DNA of 49,206 bases from Abiotrophia sp965245735 (GCA_965245735.1 CBDFAX010000014.1:1-49206), one strand, 5' to 3'. Counted from the stretch's first letter, positions 25,733-33,544 are shown. Numbers and translations: made by a program. The notes: generated by a model from the sequence alone, not told the origin.

Positions 25733-27022
25733 TTACCTGAAAATATCGTACAAAACATTACCGTCGACATATTGATGGAAATTAAGCTTGAGCGCCGATA
25801 AAATGGTTGGCGCATGATCAATCAACCTGCCCGACTCTACTGCATGCCCAACCTTAACATCTGGCCCGTGGTAAAAGGCCGTTGTCGCATAGTGATTGCG
25901 CGCTGGATGATAGCCGTGGGTGGCATGTAGGAGCTTGGCATTCGAAGTTGGATTATCCACTGATTCTTGGAAATCACCCGCTAAATCATCTAAGAAATAG
26001 TAGCCTTTTTTGGCTTCAATCATGAAGAGGCAGTTAGGGTCTGCTCCGAAGTCAGCCGCTTCTTGAGCTGTGTAAACTGTCTCAATCATAGGCATCATGG
26101 GCCGTAAAGTGTCTAAAATTTCTTTGACCGTTATCTTAGCGCCCGGCTTGCGATAGATGTAGGCACAGCCATCCGCGCCCTTGCAATAAACTTGCCAAGA
26201 CTTGATGGTGCCGTCACGCCCCAGCGTTTGCCAACCCGATTGGCGACTGAGTAGGTGGTTAGGTCGCACCACGGTATGGGTATTAAGTTGGTAGTGGTCC
26301 CCCACCAAGACGAAGAGGCAGTCTTCCCACTGACCCATGTCTTCTAAGAGTTGAATAATACGCCCTAAGCGACCATCGAAGTCGATAATGGCCTGCTTGG
26401 CTTGTTCCGAATTAACCCCGTAGTAGTGGCGCATGCTATCCAGCTGCAGGAAGTGCGCCGTCACGAAATCGGGATTGTAATCACGAATGGTATCCAGCAA
26501 GACCCCTTCTAGGAAATAATCCAGAGCCGGTTGCTGAATGCCGTCCCGTTTGTGACCATGGCGGGCCTCCATTTTGAGCAAGAAAGGAATGCTGGAAGCA
26601 GCTAGTGACACCATGGCCTGATTCTGCCAAGGGCGGTTGGGAATAATTTCTGCTAAATTATAGTCGATGGACTTGTTGCGCCCCATGACCGGCCAGAGTA
26701 AGGAAGCCGTCTTATAGCCAGCCCGCTTGAAGACATCATAGAGGGTTTCCCCTTGGACTTCCTTGGCATACCAGTGCCAGTCAGGACTATGGCGCTCTGG
26801 CTGAATCTTAGTATTGTTGACAATTTGGTGGTGCAGAGGCAACAAGCCCGTCATAATACTGGTGTGGGCCACATAGGTCAGTGAAGGATAGGTTGATTGG
26901 ACCTTCTTAACCCAAGTCCCCTTATCTAAGAGACGTTTAAAGTTAGGTAATTTACTCGCAAAGGCAACATCCTCATAGCCAAATGCGTCAAAAGAGATTA
27001 AATATACTTTTCGTTTTTCCAT
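25733..27022 (-). CDS. Alkaline phosphatase superfamily (phosphodiesterase-type) hydrolase
   Basis: 429 residues resembling the type I phosphodiesterase/nucleotide pyrophosphatase branch of the alkaline phosphatase superfamily. Seen: LISFDAFG (metal Asp near residue 12), STYPSLTYVAHTSIMTG (candidate nucleophile Ser/Thr at 47-49), DYNPDFVTAHFLQLDSMRHYYG, LFVLVGDHYQLN (metal Asp/His) and the C-terminal HATHGYHPARNH. No signal peptide or membrane segment, so probably cytoplasmic. GGAG precedes the ATG. Its stop is only 30 bp before the glgB -35, without a terminator, so read-through into glg is possible. Substrate unknown. Confidence 0.82.
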   Translation of the reverse strand: MEKRKVYLISFDAFGYEDVAFASKLPNFKRLLDKGTWVKKVQSTYPSLTYVAHTSIMTGLLPLHHQIVNNTKIQPERHSPDWHWYAKEVQGETLYDVFKRAGYKTASLLWPVMGRNKSIDYNLAEIIPNRPWQNQAMVSLAASSIPFLLKMEARHGHKRDGIQQPALDYFLEGVLLDTIRDYNPDFVTAHFLQLDSMRHYYGVNSEQAKQAIIDFDGRLGRIIQLLEDMGQWEDCLFVLVGDHYQLNTHTVVRPNHLLSRQSGWQTLGRDGTIKSWQVYCKGADGCAYIYRKPGAKITVKEILDTLRPMMPMIETVYTAQEAADFGADPNCLFMIEAKKGYYFLDDLAGDFQESVDNPTSNAKLLHATHGYHPARNHYATTAFYHGPDVKVGHAVESGRLIDHAPTILSALKLNFHQYVDGNVLYDIFR

Positions 27023-27189
27023 ATAACCAGCTCCAGTTCCTAGTCTTTCGATTATCCTGTGCCTAGTCTAAATTTTACTCAATTTTATCAGACTTACTCA
27101 GCTTTTTCCACAAAAAGTCATAAGTTCCACCATCATTTTTATGTGATCATTCGTCTTTTTTATGAAAAAGCTAAGCAGCACTCATTCTT

Positions 27190-27254
27190 ATTATACACCC
27201 AAACAAGAAAAAATAGTGTAAAGCGTTTCAATTTTTTATCTTTTAGTGTAAAAT
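27190..27254. promoter_or_regulatory. Divergent promoter region of the hydrolase gene and cdd, with cre-like site
   Basis: Minus strand: perfect TATAAT at 27190-27195 for the hydrolase gene, no clear -35. Plus strand: TTTCAA (27226-27231), 17 bp, TAAAAT (27249-27254) for cdd. Between them TGTAAAGCGTTTCA (27217-27230) resembles a cre with the central CG shifted by one base. The whole 27023-27285 gap is AT-rich and holds no gene. Confidence 0.45.
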
Positions 27255-27285
27255 AGAAAGACACAAGAAAAGTAGGTGACTTTAC

Positions 27286-27693
27286 ATGACAACATATAGC
27301 AAAGAAAGCTTGATTGAACGGGCTCGCCAACTCCTGTCCAAGGCTTATGTGCCCTATTCTCATTTTCCGGTTGGGGCGGTCCTTTTAATGGATGATGGTC
27401 AAATTATTGAAGGGGTCAATGTCGAGAATGTTTCCTTCGGCGCTACCAACTGCGCGGAGCGGACTGCTATCTTCACGGCTGTCACCCAAGGTTATGGTCC
27501 TAAATCCATCCAGGCCATTGCCGTTGCCGGAGATACAGATGATTTCTTACCGCCTTGCTGCATTTGCCGCCAGGTCCTAGTGGAATTCTGCCGGCCTGAT
27601 GTGCCCGTCTATCTGACTCGTCGTGACGGCCAAATTTACGAGACCACGGTCAGCCAAATCGTTCCACTCGCTTTTGAGTCCTTAAAAATGTAA
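27286..27693 (+). CDS. cdd: Cytidine deaminase (EC 3.5.4.5)
   Basis: Zinc enzyme of pyrimidine salvage that deaminates cytidine and deoxycytidine. NCAERTAI (Cys56, Glu58) and PPCCICRQ (Cys91, Cys94) are the zinc ligands and the catalytic Glu; FPVGAVL and EGVNVENVSFG belong to the substrate pocket. Length 135 is that of the homotetrameric short class. AGGTGA precedes the ATG. 31 bp separate it from gloA on the same strand. Confidence 0.96.
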   Translation: MTTYSKESLIERARQLLSKAYVPYSHFPVGAVLLMDDGQIIEGVNVENVSFGATNCAERTAIFTAVTQGYGPKSIQAIAVAGDTDDFLPPCCICRQVLVEFCRPDVPVYLTRRDGQIYETTVSQIVPLAFESLKM

Positions 27694-27724
27694 ACTATAA
27701 GTATCAATACTTAGGAGGTATCCC

Positions 27725-28105
27725 ATGGCACAAACTTTACTCCATGCTTGCATCCGCATCCAAGACTTGGAAGCAACCCTTAAATTCTATACCCAACTCT
27801 TCGACTTCACCGTTAGCCGTGAGAGCCGCTATCCTGATCACGGCTTCGACTTGGTTTACTTAACGGTTCCAGGCAGTGACTTCGAATTGGAATTGACCTA
27901 TAACTACGACCACGGTCCATATACAGTCGGCGATGGCTTCAGCCACTTGGCCTTGGGCGTTGATGACTTGGAAGCTGTTCATGAACGTTGCTTGGCTTCA
28001 GGCTATGCTACTACTGAAATGAAGGGCTTGCCTGGCAAACCACCACGCTACTTCTTCGTGACAGACCCAGATGGCTACCGTTTGGAAGTTATGCGTAACA
28101 ACTAA
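27725..28105 (+). CDS. gloA: Lactoylglutathione lyase / glyoxalase I
   Basis: Isomerises the methylglyoxal-thiol hemithioacetal to lactoylthiol. 126 residues of the vicinal-oxygen-chelate fold. Expected metal ligands are at His7, Glu56, His74 and Glu121, close to the E. coli enzyme; FVTDPDGYRLEVM is the C-terminal signature. AGGAGGT lies 5 nt before the ATG. Probably cotranscribed with cdd and ended by the hairpin at 28120-28146. Which thiol is used is not visible. Confidence 0.92.
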   Translation: MAQTLLHACIRIQDLEATLKFYTQLFDFTVSRESRYPDHGFDLVYLTVPGSDFELELTYNYDHGPYTVGDGFSHLALGVDDLEAVHERCLASGYATTEMKGLPGKPPRYFFVTDPDGYRLEVMRNN

Positions 28106-28119
28106 TAGAGTAAGTGAGG

Positions 28120-28146
28120 CTAGGACTTGTCCTGGACTTTTTCTTT
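28120..28146 (+). terminator. Probable terminator of cdd-gloA
   Basis: CTAGGA (28120-28125) pairs with TCCTGG (28130-28135, one G-T pair) around CTTG and is followed by ACTTTTTCTTT. Confidence 0.6.
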
Positions 28147-28157
28147 GGGACTAGGCC

Positions 28158-28186
28158 TTGCGCTAGCCTCTCCCCTATGTTATACT
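28158..28186 (+). promoter_or_regulatory. Promoter of the structured RNA
   Basis: TTGCGC (28158-28163), exactly 17 bp, then TG-T-TATACT (extended -10, 28181-28186). No open reading frame with a ribosome-binding site follows, so it should drive an untranslated RNA starting near 28193. Confidence 0.75.
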
Positions 28187-28192
28187 TAGAGC

Positions 28193-28376
28193 TCGATGAG
28201 CCGATGTGCAACCTGGTAGGTTGCCATCGTCAGCCTATCATAGGTCTCCTTAAGAGGCCGCACCCGGATGGTGGATAGGAAGGTCCCTGCTGTGAACAGT
28301 GACCTTGGCTAGCTAAGCTAGTTCTGACACCCAAAAGACCGCAGCCTAGGCCTAGCCTAAACTGCGGTCTTTTTTT
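28193..28376 (+). ncRNA. Highly structured small RNA of unknown family (about 185 nt)
   Basis: A free-standing transcription unit with promoter and intrinsic terminator and no coding frame. Predicted pairings: CGATG-GCAACC with GGTTGC-CATCG (28202-28229, loop TGGTA); CCTATC with GATAGG (28234-28239/28274-28279), enclosing GGTCTC/GAGGCC (28243-28259) and CACC/GGTG (28261-28273); AAGGTC/GACCTT (28280-28306) with inner CTG/CAG; CTAGC/GCTAG (28309-28321). TCAG/CTGA (28230-28233/28324-28327) can close the last three as a junction. The next genes downstream are on the opposite strand, so it is not a simple cis leader. It lacks the SRP RNA core and does not look like tmRNA or RNase P by size. I do not recognise it; 6S, raiA-type and Lactobacillales RNA motifs should be tested. 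Confidence 0.7.
28333..28376 (+). terminator. Terminator of the structured RNA; may also end comG
   Basis: AAAAGACCGCAG (28333-28344) pairs with CTGCGGTCTTTT (28362-28373), with a T run to 28376 that overlaps the comGG stop codon. The A run on the left side allows it to work on the minus strand too. Confidence 0.85.
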
Positions 28377-29157
28377 ATTTTAACTCATAGTGAAGGAACT
28401 CATACAGCAACACATAGTCTCCTTGACAGGAGTCAAAGGTCTCCTTCCGAACATAATCATCACCCACACGATTGAGGTAGGTCTTGCCGTCTGGCCCAAG
28501 CTCAATTTGACCATCTGCAAACTGCCACGCTTGTCCGCCCATCTCCTGCGGCGCCCAGTGGCCCTGCCTCTTTTGGTGGTCTGCCTTGATAAAATTGTCC
28601 TGACTTAAGCTGGGGTCTGCCTGAGCCGCCACTTCTTTTAAGGTTGCTAGGTCACTTTGCCAGTCCCTCTCCATCGGACCTGGCTCATAGACCGCCAAGG
28701 CTTGCCAGGCTTTTTTATCTAAGCCGGCCGCTAACTGGGGTGATAGATCCAGTCGTATCCGAACCAAAATTCTTTCCCCTTTGTGGGGGCCTTGCGTCAA
28801 ATCAACCAGATAATGCGCCCCATCAATTTGACGCATAGCACCCGGATCACTTAGACCCAAGACCTGACCCAGGAGGAAGGGTACTTGGTCTTGAATTTGC
28901 ACCAGCAAGCCCTTGGCTTGCTGTTCTCTGTCATGTCTAAGTTGGGATTTGACCATCGACCATTGAATATTGGCCTGATAGTAACGACTGACTTCATGTA
29001 AATGGGCAGCGTGGCCAGCCAAAAGCCACAGGACGCCCATTAGGGTCAGCTGACTAATCAGCATGAAGGCTAGCACCAAGGGAAAGGTAAAGCCCCTAGG
29101 GCCCACTTTCATCTTGCCTTGGCCTGAGCCAAAAGTAAGTTTGGTAGACTTGTCCAT
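28375..29157 (-). CDS. comGG: ComGG-like minor competence pseudopilin
   Basis: Last gene of comG; 260 residues. Near the N-terminus GPRG|FTFPLVLAFMLISQLTL looks like a prepilin cleavage site and hydrophobic helix but lacks Glu at +5, as ComGG proteins often do. The rest is poorly conserved, and identification rests partly on position. The ATG at 29157 is chosen because GGAGGTGA lies 9 nt upstream; it overlaps the end of comGF by 62 bp. An internal Met at 29112 would start nearer the cleavage site but has a weak ribosome-binding site. Inferred role: minor pseudopilin of the DNA-uptake pilus. Confidence 0.75.
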   Translation of the reverse strand: MDKSTKLTFGSGQGKMKVGPRGFTFPLVLAFMLISQLTLMGVLWLLAGHAAHLHEVSRYYQANIQWSMVKSQLRHDREQQAKGLLVQIQDQVPFLLGQVLGLSDPGAMRQIDGAHYLVDLTQGPHKGERILVRIRLDLSPQLAAGLDKKAWQALAVYEPGPMERDWQSDLATLKEVAAQADPSLSQDNFIKADHQKRQGHWAPQEMGGQAWQFADGQIELGPDGKTYLNRVGDDYVRKETFDSCQGDYVLLYEFLHYELK

Positions 29158-29542
29158 TGGTGAAGCTCACCTCCACTCGCAAACTCTCTCCAGATTGTGC
29201 CAGCCGCCACTCCGCCACTTGATAGAGATAGGGCTGGTAGCCAGCTTGCTTATAGAGGCGTTGCTTGTTCAAAACAATGCGATAAGTCTTCTTGTCATCT
29301 TGCCTGTCCACCAGGTCCAGATAGTCCAGACCTACTTGCTGGACTTGAAAGTGATTGAGCTCGGCCTCGAAGACCATGACGAAGTTTTGCCACTCTAGGC
29401 CATGGTCGGTCTCGGCAGCCTTAATCCAACGCTGGTAAGACTGCAGGGTTAGGACGGCCGCCTCAAAGAGCAGGGCCAAAATTAAGAGGCTAAAGAGACA
29501 TTCCACTAAGGTAAAGCCTTGCCTAGTCCGTCGCTTGAACAT
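29096..29542 (-). CDS. comGF: ComGF-like minor competence pseudopilin
   Basis: 148 residues with a class III prepilin signal, RRTRQG|FTLVECLFSLLILALL, including Glu at +5. ATG 29542 has GGAG 8 nt upstream, and an in-frame extension to 29602 would bury the signal. It overlaps comGE by 20 bp and comGG by 62 bp, so the genes are translationally linked. Family role: minor pseudopilin assembled by ComGA/ComGB after processing by ComC. Confidence 0.85.
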   Translation of the reverse strand: MFKRRTRQGFTLVECLFSLLILALLFEAAVLTLQSYQRWIKAAETDHGLEWQNFVMVFEAELNHFQVQQVGLDYLDLVDRQDDKKTYRIVLNKQRLYKQAGYQPYLYQVAEWRLAQSGESLRVEVSFTNGQVYQTYFWLRPRQDESGP

Positions 29543-29864
29543 GGTAATGACTCCCCCGCTCAAACTCAATCCAACAGTCTTTGTCCTGACAAGCAAACTC
29601 AACCATTTGGGGATGGGCTTGTCTGGCCTGGATTAGCCAGTCTTGGTCTTGTCGCATCCAACCTTCCACCATCAAGGCAAAGAGCCGCCACTCCTGACTA
29701 GCCACTTGACTCTCCTCAAGTCGCTGGTAAGCCTGATGCAGGGCTGGAAGGTAGAGGGCCATCATGGTCCCCAAGAGGAGGAAGCCCACCAAAGCTTCCA
29801 GGGCAACTTGTCCCCTAGTCCCCTTAGAATTGCGGTGACCACTAATCCATTTCAAAGCGTCCAC
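29523..29864 (-). CDS. comGE: ComGE-like minor competence pseudopilin
   Basis: 113 residues from a GTG at 29864; a TTG at 29855 has better spacing to the GGGGAG upstream and would give 110. The prepilin motif reads TRG|QVALEALVGFLLLG: Gly at -1 and Glu at +5 are kept, but Gln replaces the usual Phe at +1. It overlaps comGD by 23 bp (if GTG) and comGF by 20 bp. Assignment as ComGE rests on order between comGD and comGF and on the pilin-like N-terminus. Confidence 0.78.
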   Translation of the reverse strand: MDALKWISGHRNSKGTRGQVALEALVGFLLLGTMMALYLPALHQAYQRLEESQVASQEWRLFALMVEGWMRQDQDWLIQARQAHPQMVEFACQDKDCWIEFERGSHYHVQATD

Positions 29865-30288
29865 TCCCCAACTGAAAACGAATATGGTGCCTTTGGCCTG
29901 TCACCCGATTGAGCAAGGTCACGGTCTTGAATTTCTCGGTGCGTCCATCACCAAAATAATGAAATTGCAAGAAAGTAAGCAACTGCCAATCTTGGGGTAA
30001 GGCATAGACTTGTCGTGCCTGGGCCTGGCCCAAGGGCTCAATCAGCACTTGATTGCCACCCGTTTCAAAGACCACCCGATAGGTCTGGTGGCGACTAATG
30101 GCCTGGGTCTGGCTGACCAGTAAGGCCTGGGCTAATTGGTCACAGAATAGACGGCAGCGCCATTCTGCCAGAAAATTGCCCATGGGCAGACTGGAAAAGC
30201 ACCACAAGACTAGGCTGAGAATGACCATGACCAAGAGCGACTCCCAGAGGCTAAAGCCAGCCTGGCGATTTGGTCGACTCGCTATCAT
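29842..30288 (-). CDS. comGD: ComGD-like competence pseudopilin
   Basis: 148 residues; RPNRQAG|FSLWESLLVMVILSLVLW is a class III prepilin signal and helix. Its ATG overlaps the comGC stop as ATGA with no strong ribosome-binding site, so it probably depends on translation of comGC. In B. subtilis ComGD is a minor pseudopilin needed for DNA binding at the surface. Confidence 0.87.
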   Translation of the reverse strand: MIASRPNRQAGFSLWESLLVMVILSLVLWCFSSLPMGNFLAEWRCRLFCDQLAQALLVSQTQAISRHQTYRVVFETGGNQVLIEPLGQAQARQVYALPQDWQLLTFLQFHYFGDGRTEKFKTVTLLNRVTGQRHHIRFQLGSGRFEMD

Positions 30289-30623
30289 GGTTGAGGAATA
30301 TTAATTGGCAGGGTAATAGTCGTATTCTCATCCAACTGCAAGAGCTTCTTGGCTTCCTCTACCTGCTTATCAGTCAAGTAGCCAGCAGTCTTCAGTTCTT
30401 TGACGGTTACCTCGCTATCATTTTCTGCCAACTTATAGGTATTAACCTGGGTTTCGATGATTTGCGCCATATTCTGACGCGCTTGCTTTTCAATTCTTTC
30501 CTTCTGACCGGCCACGTTTGGAATAATAATGGCCATGAGAAGGGCTACGATAATAAGGACGATCAACATTTCGATCAACGTGAAGGCATTCTTCCGCCGA
30601 CCCTTCAGCACCCTTGCTTTCAT
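30285..30623 (-). CDS. comGC: ComGC major competence pseudopilin
   Basis: 112 residues; KNA|FTLIEMLIVLIIVALLMAI is the prepilin signal with Ala at -1, as in streptococcal ComGC, followed by a charged amphipathic helix (GQKERIEKQARQNMAQIIETQ). GGAGGT precedes the ATG. It should be cut and methylated by the peptidase ComC (not in this window) and form the transformation pseudopilus. Confidence 0.93.
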   Translation of the reverse strand: MKARVLKGRRKNAFTLIEMLIVLIIVALLMAIIIPNVAGQKERIEKQARQNMAQIIETQVNTYKLAENDSEVTVKELKTAGYLTDKQVEEAKKLLQLDENTTITLPINIPQP

Positions 30624-30653
30624 GTTATGACCTCCTTTTGTCTTTGCGCAAAA

Positions 30654-31733
30654 CTACAAGCCCTGAATAGTCAACATAGGCAGCATCATGACCAAGTACA
30701 TGGTCACCACCAGCAAGCCGATAAAGATAAAGAGAATAGGCTGGATAAAGTGGATTTTCTTGGTCATGTCTTCCTGCAAATCTCGACCTAACTTGGCCGC
30801 ATAGACTAGGCATTTAGCTGATAGTTGGCTGGTCAATTCACCCTGCTCAATAATGAGAGGGAATTGGCGGGTGAAGAGACCTAGCTGGCTCATCTGCTGG
30901 GTTAGGGGTCTACCCTCCAGACAGCCGGCCATCAGATAATGAGCTAGTTCAGCCAGAAAAGGGTCGACTGGATAGTCCATCCAGACCTGCAACATTTGTT
31001 GGAGGGATAAGCCGCCTGCCAGAAAGTAGCCCAACTCATAGGCTACCTGCTGGGTTAGCTGCCAGGACAGCCACTTACCTAGAAGCGGCAAGGGTCTCAG
31101 CCAGGCATAGCGCTTGAGGTAAGAGACTTCTTGCAGGAGCAGTCCCCCTGCTCCCAAACCTAGTAGGCCCACTGCCAGTAAGACCAAGGACAGTTGGGGC
31201 AAATAGGTGAAAAAGCCAATTAAGAAGCGGACTAGCCATTCCCGCTCATAAACCTCCTGGCTAATAAAGCTGGTGACCTGGGGCAAGATAAAGGTTCTCA
31301 TGCCGAATAGCATGCCAACTAGACAGAGTCCCATCATAGCCGGATAGGCCAATTGCTTGGCCATTTCCTTACGGAAGAGTCGAACCTGATGCAGGCGCTG
31401 AGCTGCTTGAACTAAGGCTTGCTGCAGGCGATTCTGGCGACTGGCATAGAAGAGTTGAGCCACGATCTTGGTCCCAAAGCCTAATTGGGCCAGGGATTTT
31501 TCTAGGCTCTGGCCTTCTACTAAGGCCGCCTCCACCTTCAGAAGCAAGGCCTGATACTTAGGCATTAAGAGGGCCAGAAATTGCAGGGCCCTACTTAAGG
31601 CAAAGCCCTGGCCCAACAAATCCGCTAGGACCGACAAGACATAGGCTTGTTGGACTAGGGGTAGCTTCTTGGGTTGGTTGAGTCGCTCAAACCACTTCAA
31701 ATTGCAGGTAGGCCTTCGCATCGATGAAGCCAT
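30654..31733 (-). CDS. comGB: ComGB, membrane platform protein of the competence pseudopilus
   Basis: 359 residues of the GspF/PilC type with two cytoplasmic four-helix repeats and three hydrophobic segments, including the C-terminal PILFIFIGLLVVTMYLVMMLPM. It anchors the ComGA ATPase and assembles pilins. The frame overlaps the comGA end by 47 bp. The start is uncertain: ATG 31733 (weak AAAGG), ATG 31721 or TTG 31697 are all possible. Confidence 0.9.
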   Translation of the reverse strand: MASSMRRPTCNLKWFERLNQPKKLPLVQQAYVLSVLADLLGQGFALSRALQFLALLMPKYQALLLKVEAALVEGQSLEKSLAQLGFGTKIVAQLFYASRQNRLQQALVQAAQRLHQVRLFRKEMAKQLAYPAMMGLCLVGMLFGMRTFILPQVTSFISQEVYEREWLVRFLIGFFTYLPQLSLVLLAVGLLGLGAGGLLLQEVSYLKRYAWLRPLPLLGKWLSWQLTQQVAYELGYFLAGGLSLQQMLQVWMDYPVDPFLAELAHYLMAGCLEGRPLTQQMSQLGLFTRQFPLIIEQGELTSQLSAKCLVYAAKLGRDLQEDMTKKIHFIQPILFIFIGLLVVTMYLVMMLPMLTIQGL

Positions 31734-32745
31734 AGGACCACGCCTTTCTCAGCTTGTCGTTCAGGGTCTGATAGACCGGCTCTGCCAGCTCCTGGGTCAG
31801 ATGTTGGCGCAAGGCCTGTCCTGACAGAATCTCTAGCAAGGCCAAGCGCTTAGCCCCAACTGGGTGATGTTGACAGGCTAGCTGACAACTAGCTTGGCAG
31901 AGACTACAATAGCGCGGAATCAGCCGTTGACTGACAATGCCAATCAAGGTCTGGGTCAGCTGAGCCTGACCAATACTAAGCTCAGCCAAACGTGCCATGA
32001 CGCCCAAGCTATCCTTGGCATGGACGGTCGCAATCATCAAGTGCCCGGTCAAGGCACCCCGGATGACCATGCGGGCCGTCTCTTCGTCCCGGATTTCGCC
32101 AATCATTAAGACATCCGGATGATGACGCAGGCTAGCCTTAATCATGAGATCATAAGAGATACCAGCTGCTTCATTTATCTGGGTCTGTAGGAAACGGGGC
32201 TCGAAGATTTCCACCGGATCTTCCATGGTAATCACCTGGATGAACTCCTCTTGCAGTCGTTCTCTAAGCAGGTGATAGATGGTGGTCGTCTTGCCCGAAC
32301 CGACTGGCCCCGAGAAGAGGATGAGGCCCGACTTGCGTCGGATTAAGCGCCGCAGAATGTCCAGGTCCTTGGGAAAATAAGTCAGCAAGGGCCCGCCTTG
32401 ACGCGCTTGCGACTGTATGACCCGAATGACCAAAGACTCTCGTAGGTGGACATCCCCAATGGTCGAAAAACGCAATTCCACAGCCTGTCCATCTAGTTCT
32501 AGATGACTTGCACCCGACTGGGGCTTACGCTTCTCTCCTACGTCCATATCCGCCCGATACTTGAAGTAATTGATGAGCCGCTTGCCCCAGTCTAGGTCCT
32601 GACGGCCCTCTTCATGCAAGAGACCATTGAGACGAAAGTATAGGACATAGTGCTCAGGCTTGGGCATCAGGTGGATGTCGGATACACCTTGGGAGACGGC
32701 TTTAACAATGAGATCATGGGCTTGTTCTTCAATTGCTAAGGACAT
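31687..32745 (-). CDS. comGA: ComGA, competence pseudopilus assembly ATPase
   Basis: 352 residues, GspE/PilB type. Walker A GPVGSGKTT (146-154), Asp box ITMEDPVE, Walker B DVLMIGEIRDEETA, His box GHLMIATVHAKD. A cysteine-rich segment CSLCQASCQLAC near the C-terminus resembles the zinc-binding motif of these ATPases. GGGGGA precedes the ATG. First gene of the operon, preceded by a com-box-like sequence and no ordinary promoter that I can see. Confidence 0.94.
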   Translation of the reverse strand: MSLAIEEQAHDLIVKAVSQGVSDIHLMPKPEHYVLYFRLNGLLHEEGRQDLDWGKRLINYFKYRADMDVGEKRKPQSGASHLELDGQAVELRFSTIGDVHLRESLVIRVIQSQARQGGPLLTYFPKDLDILRRLIRRKSGLILFSGPVGSGKTTTIYHLLRERLQEEFIQVITMEDPVEIFEPRFLQTQINEAAGISYDLMIKASLRHHPDVLMIGEIRDEETARMVIRGALTGHLMIATVHAKDSLGVMARLAELSIGQAQLTQTLIGIVSQRLIPRYCSLCQASCQLACQHHPVGAKRLALLEILSGQALRQHLTQELAEPVYQTLNDKLRKAWSYGFIDAKAYLQFEVV

Positions 32746-32788
32746 AGAATTTCCCCCTCACATATAAATACCCAAAAAGGGGGACTTT

Positions 32789-32796
32789 TATCCGAA
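32789..32796 (-). promoter_or_regulatory. Com-box-like (ComX/SigH) site before comGA
   Basis: Minus-strand TTCGGATA matches 6 of 8 positions of the streptococcal com-box TACGAATA. It follows a T run, as at known com-boxes, and lies about 43 nt before the comGA ATG. No normal -35/-10 pair is evident nearby. The rest of 32746-32964 is AT-rich and empty. Confidence 0.45.
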
Positions 32797-32933
32797 AAAA
32801 TTTAGGGGGTTCGGAATATTGTTTGGCAATATGATGATGGGACAGCTGATTTTTAGCGGAATTCCTTGAATCTAAAATCAGAGAATACTTTATTTTTTCT
32901 TATTTTACTAATATACAAATATTATATAAGCAA

Positions 32934-32962
32934 CAAAAAAGGACGGGACCTAAGTCCCATCC
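32934..32962 (-). terminator. Terminator after the Gx transporter-like gene
   Basis: GGACGGGAC and GTCCCATCC pair with one mismatch around CTAA; a T run follows on the minus strand. Confidence 0.75.
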
Positions 32963-32964
32963 TG

Positions 32965-33510
32965 CTAAAACCAGGTCTCCTTCTGGCTGACCTGCTGGTA
33001 GTATTGTAAGGTGTGGTTGTTTTCCAAGAGATAGTAGCCCAAGACCCCGACAGCTAGCCCGGCCAGACAGCCCCCTAGACTGAGCCAGGGCAGATAGTTG
33101 AAGAGGGTCCAAGAGCGGGCGAACCAGGCGGCTACTGACAACTGGCCCACATTGAAGAGCATGCCTCCCAGTATGGAGAGTCCAATGACCGAAACCCTCT
33201 TAGGCCCTAGCTGCTTGACTAAGAGCATGGCCCCGAAGGACAGGTAGGAACCCGCCAAGGAATAGAAGAACATGGAGAAGGTGCCCCCTACCAGGAGGGT
33301 GACTAGTAAACGCAGGCTAACCACTTGAAAACTCTGGCGTGGCGTCAAGGTGAAGAGGGCCAGGAGCGTGACAATATTAGCCAAACCTAGTTTGGCCCCC
33401 GGCGCAAAGACAAAAGGCGACGGCAACATACGTTCAAATATGCTAATGACCACCCCTTGGGCGACCAGAAGCGAGAGATAAACCAAGATTCGATGGCCGT
33501 GGCGCTGCAT
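32965..33510 (-). CDS. Gx transporter family integral membrane protein
   Basis: 181 residues, about five hydrophobic segments. The N-terminal half, with ISIFERMLPSPFVFAPGAKLGLANIVTLLAL, is the signature of the family annotated as Gx transporter or heptaprenyl diphosphate synthase component I, related in form to ECF substrate-binding subunits. The ATG at 33510 is chosen because GGAGG lies 7 nt upstream; an extension to 33576 runs through a terminator hairpin. It follows prsA but is separated from it by that terminator. Relatives are often found beside NusG-II, ApbE or quinone genes; none is next to it here. Substrate unknown. Confidence 0.8.
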   Translation of the reverse strand: MQRHGHRILVYLSLLVAQGVVISIFERMLPSPFVFAPGAKLGLANIVTLLALFTLTPRQSFQVVSLRLLVTLLVGGTFSMFFYSLAGSYLSFGAMLLVKQLGPKRVSVIGLSILGGMLFNVGQLSVAAWFARSWTLFNYLPWLSLGGCLAGLAVGVLGYYLLENNHTLQYYQQVSQKETWF

Positions 33511-33544
33511 GGGCACCCTCCTTTCTGAGCCGAGATTAAAATAG

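Noticed and set aside
28193..28376. Riboswitch controlling a downstream gene
   Set aside because: The next genes are on the opposite strand, so there is nothing for it to control in cis on its own strand.
30270..30791. 173-codon plus-strand frame opposite comGC/comGB
   Set aside because: Overlaps well-supported comG genes; its product shows no family features.
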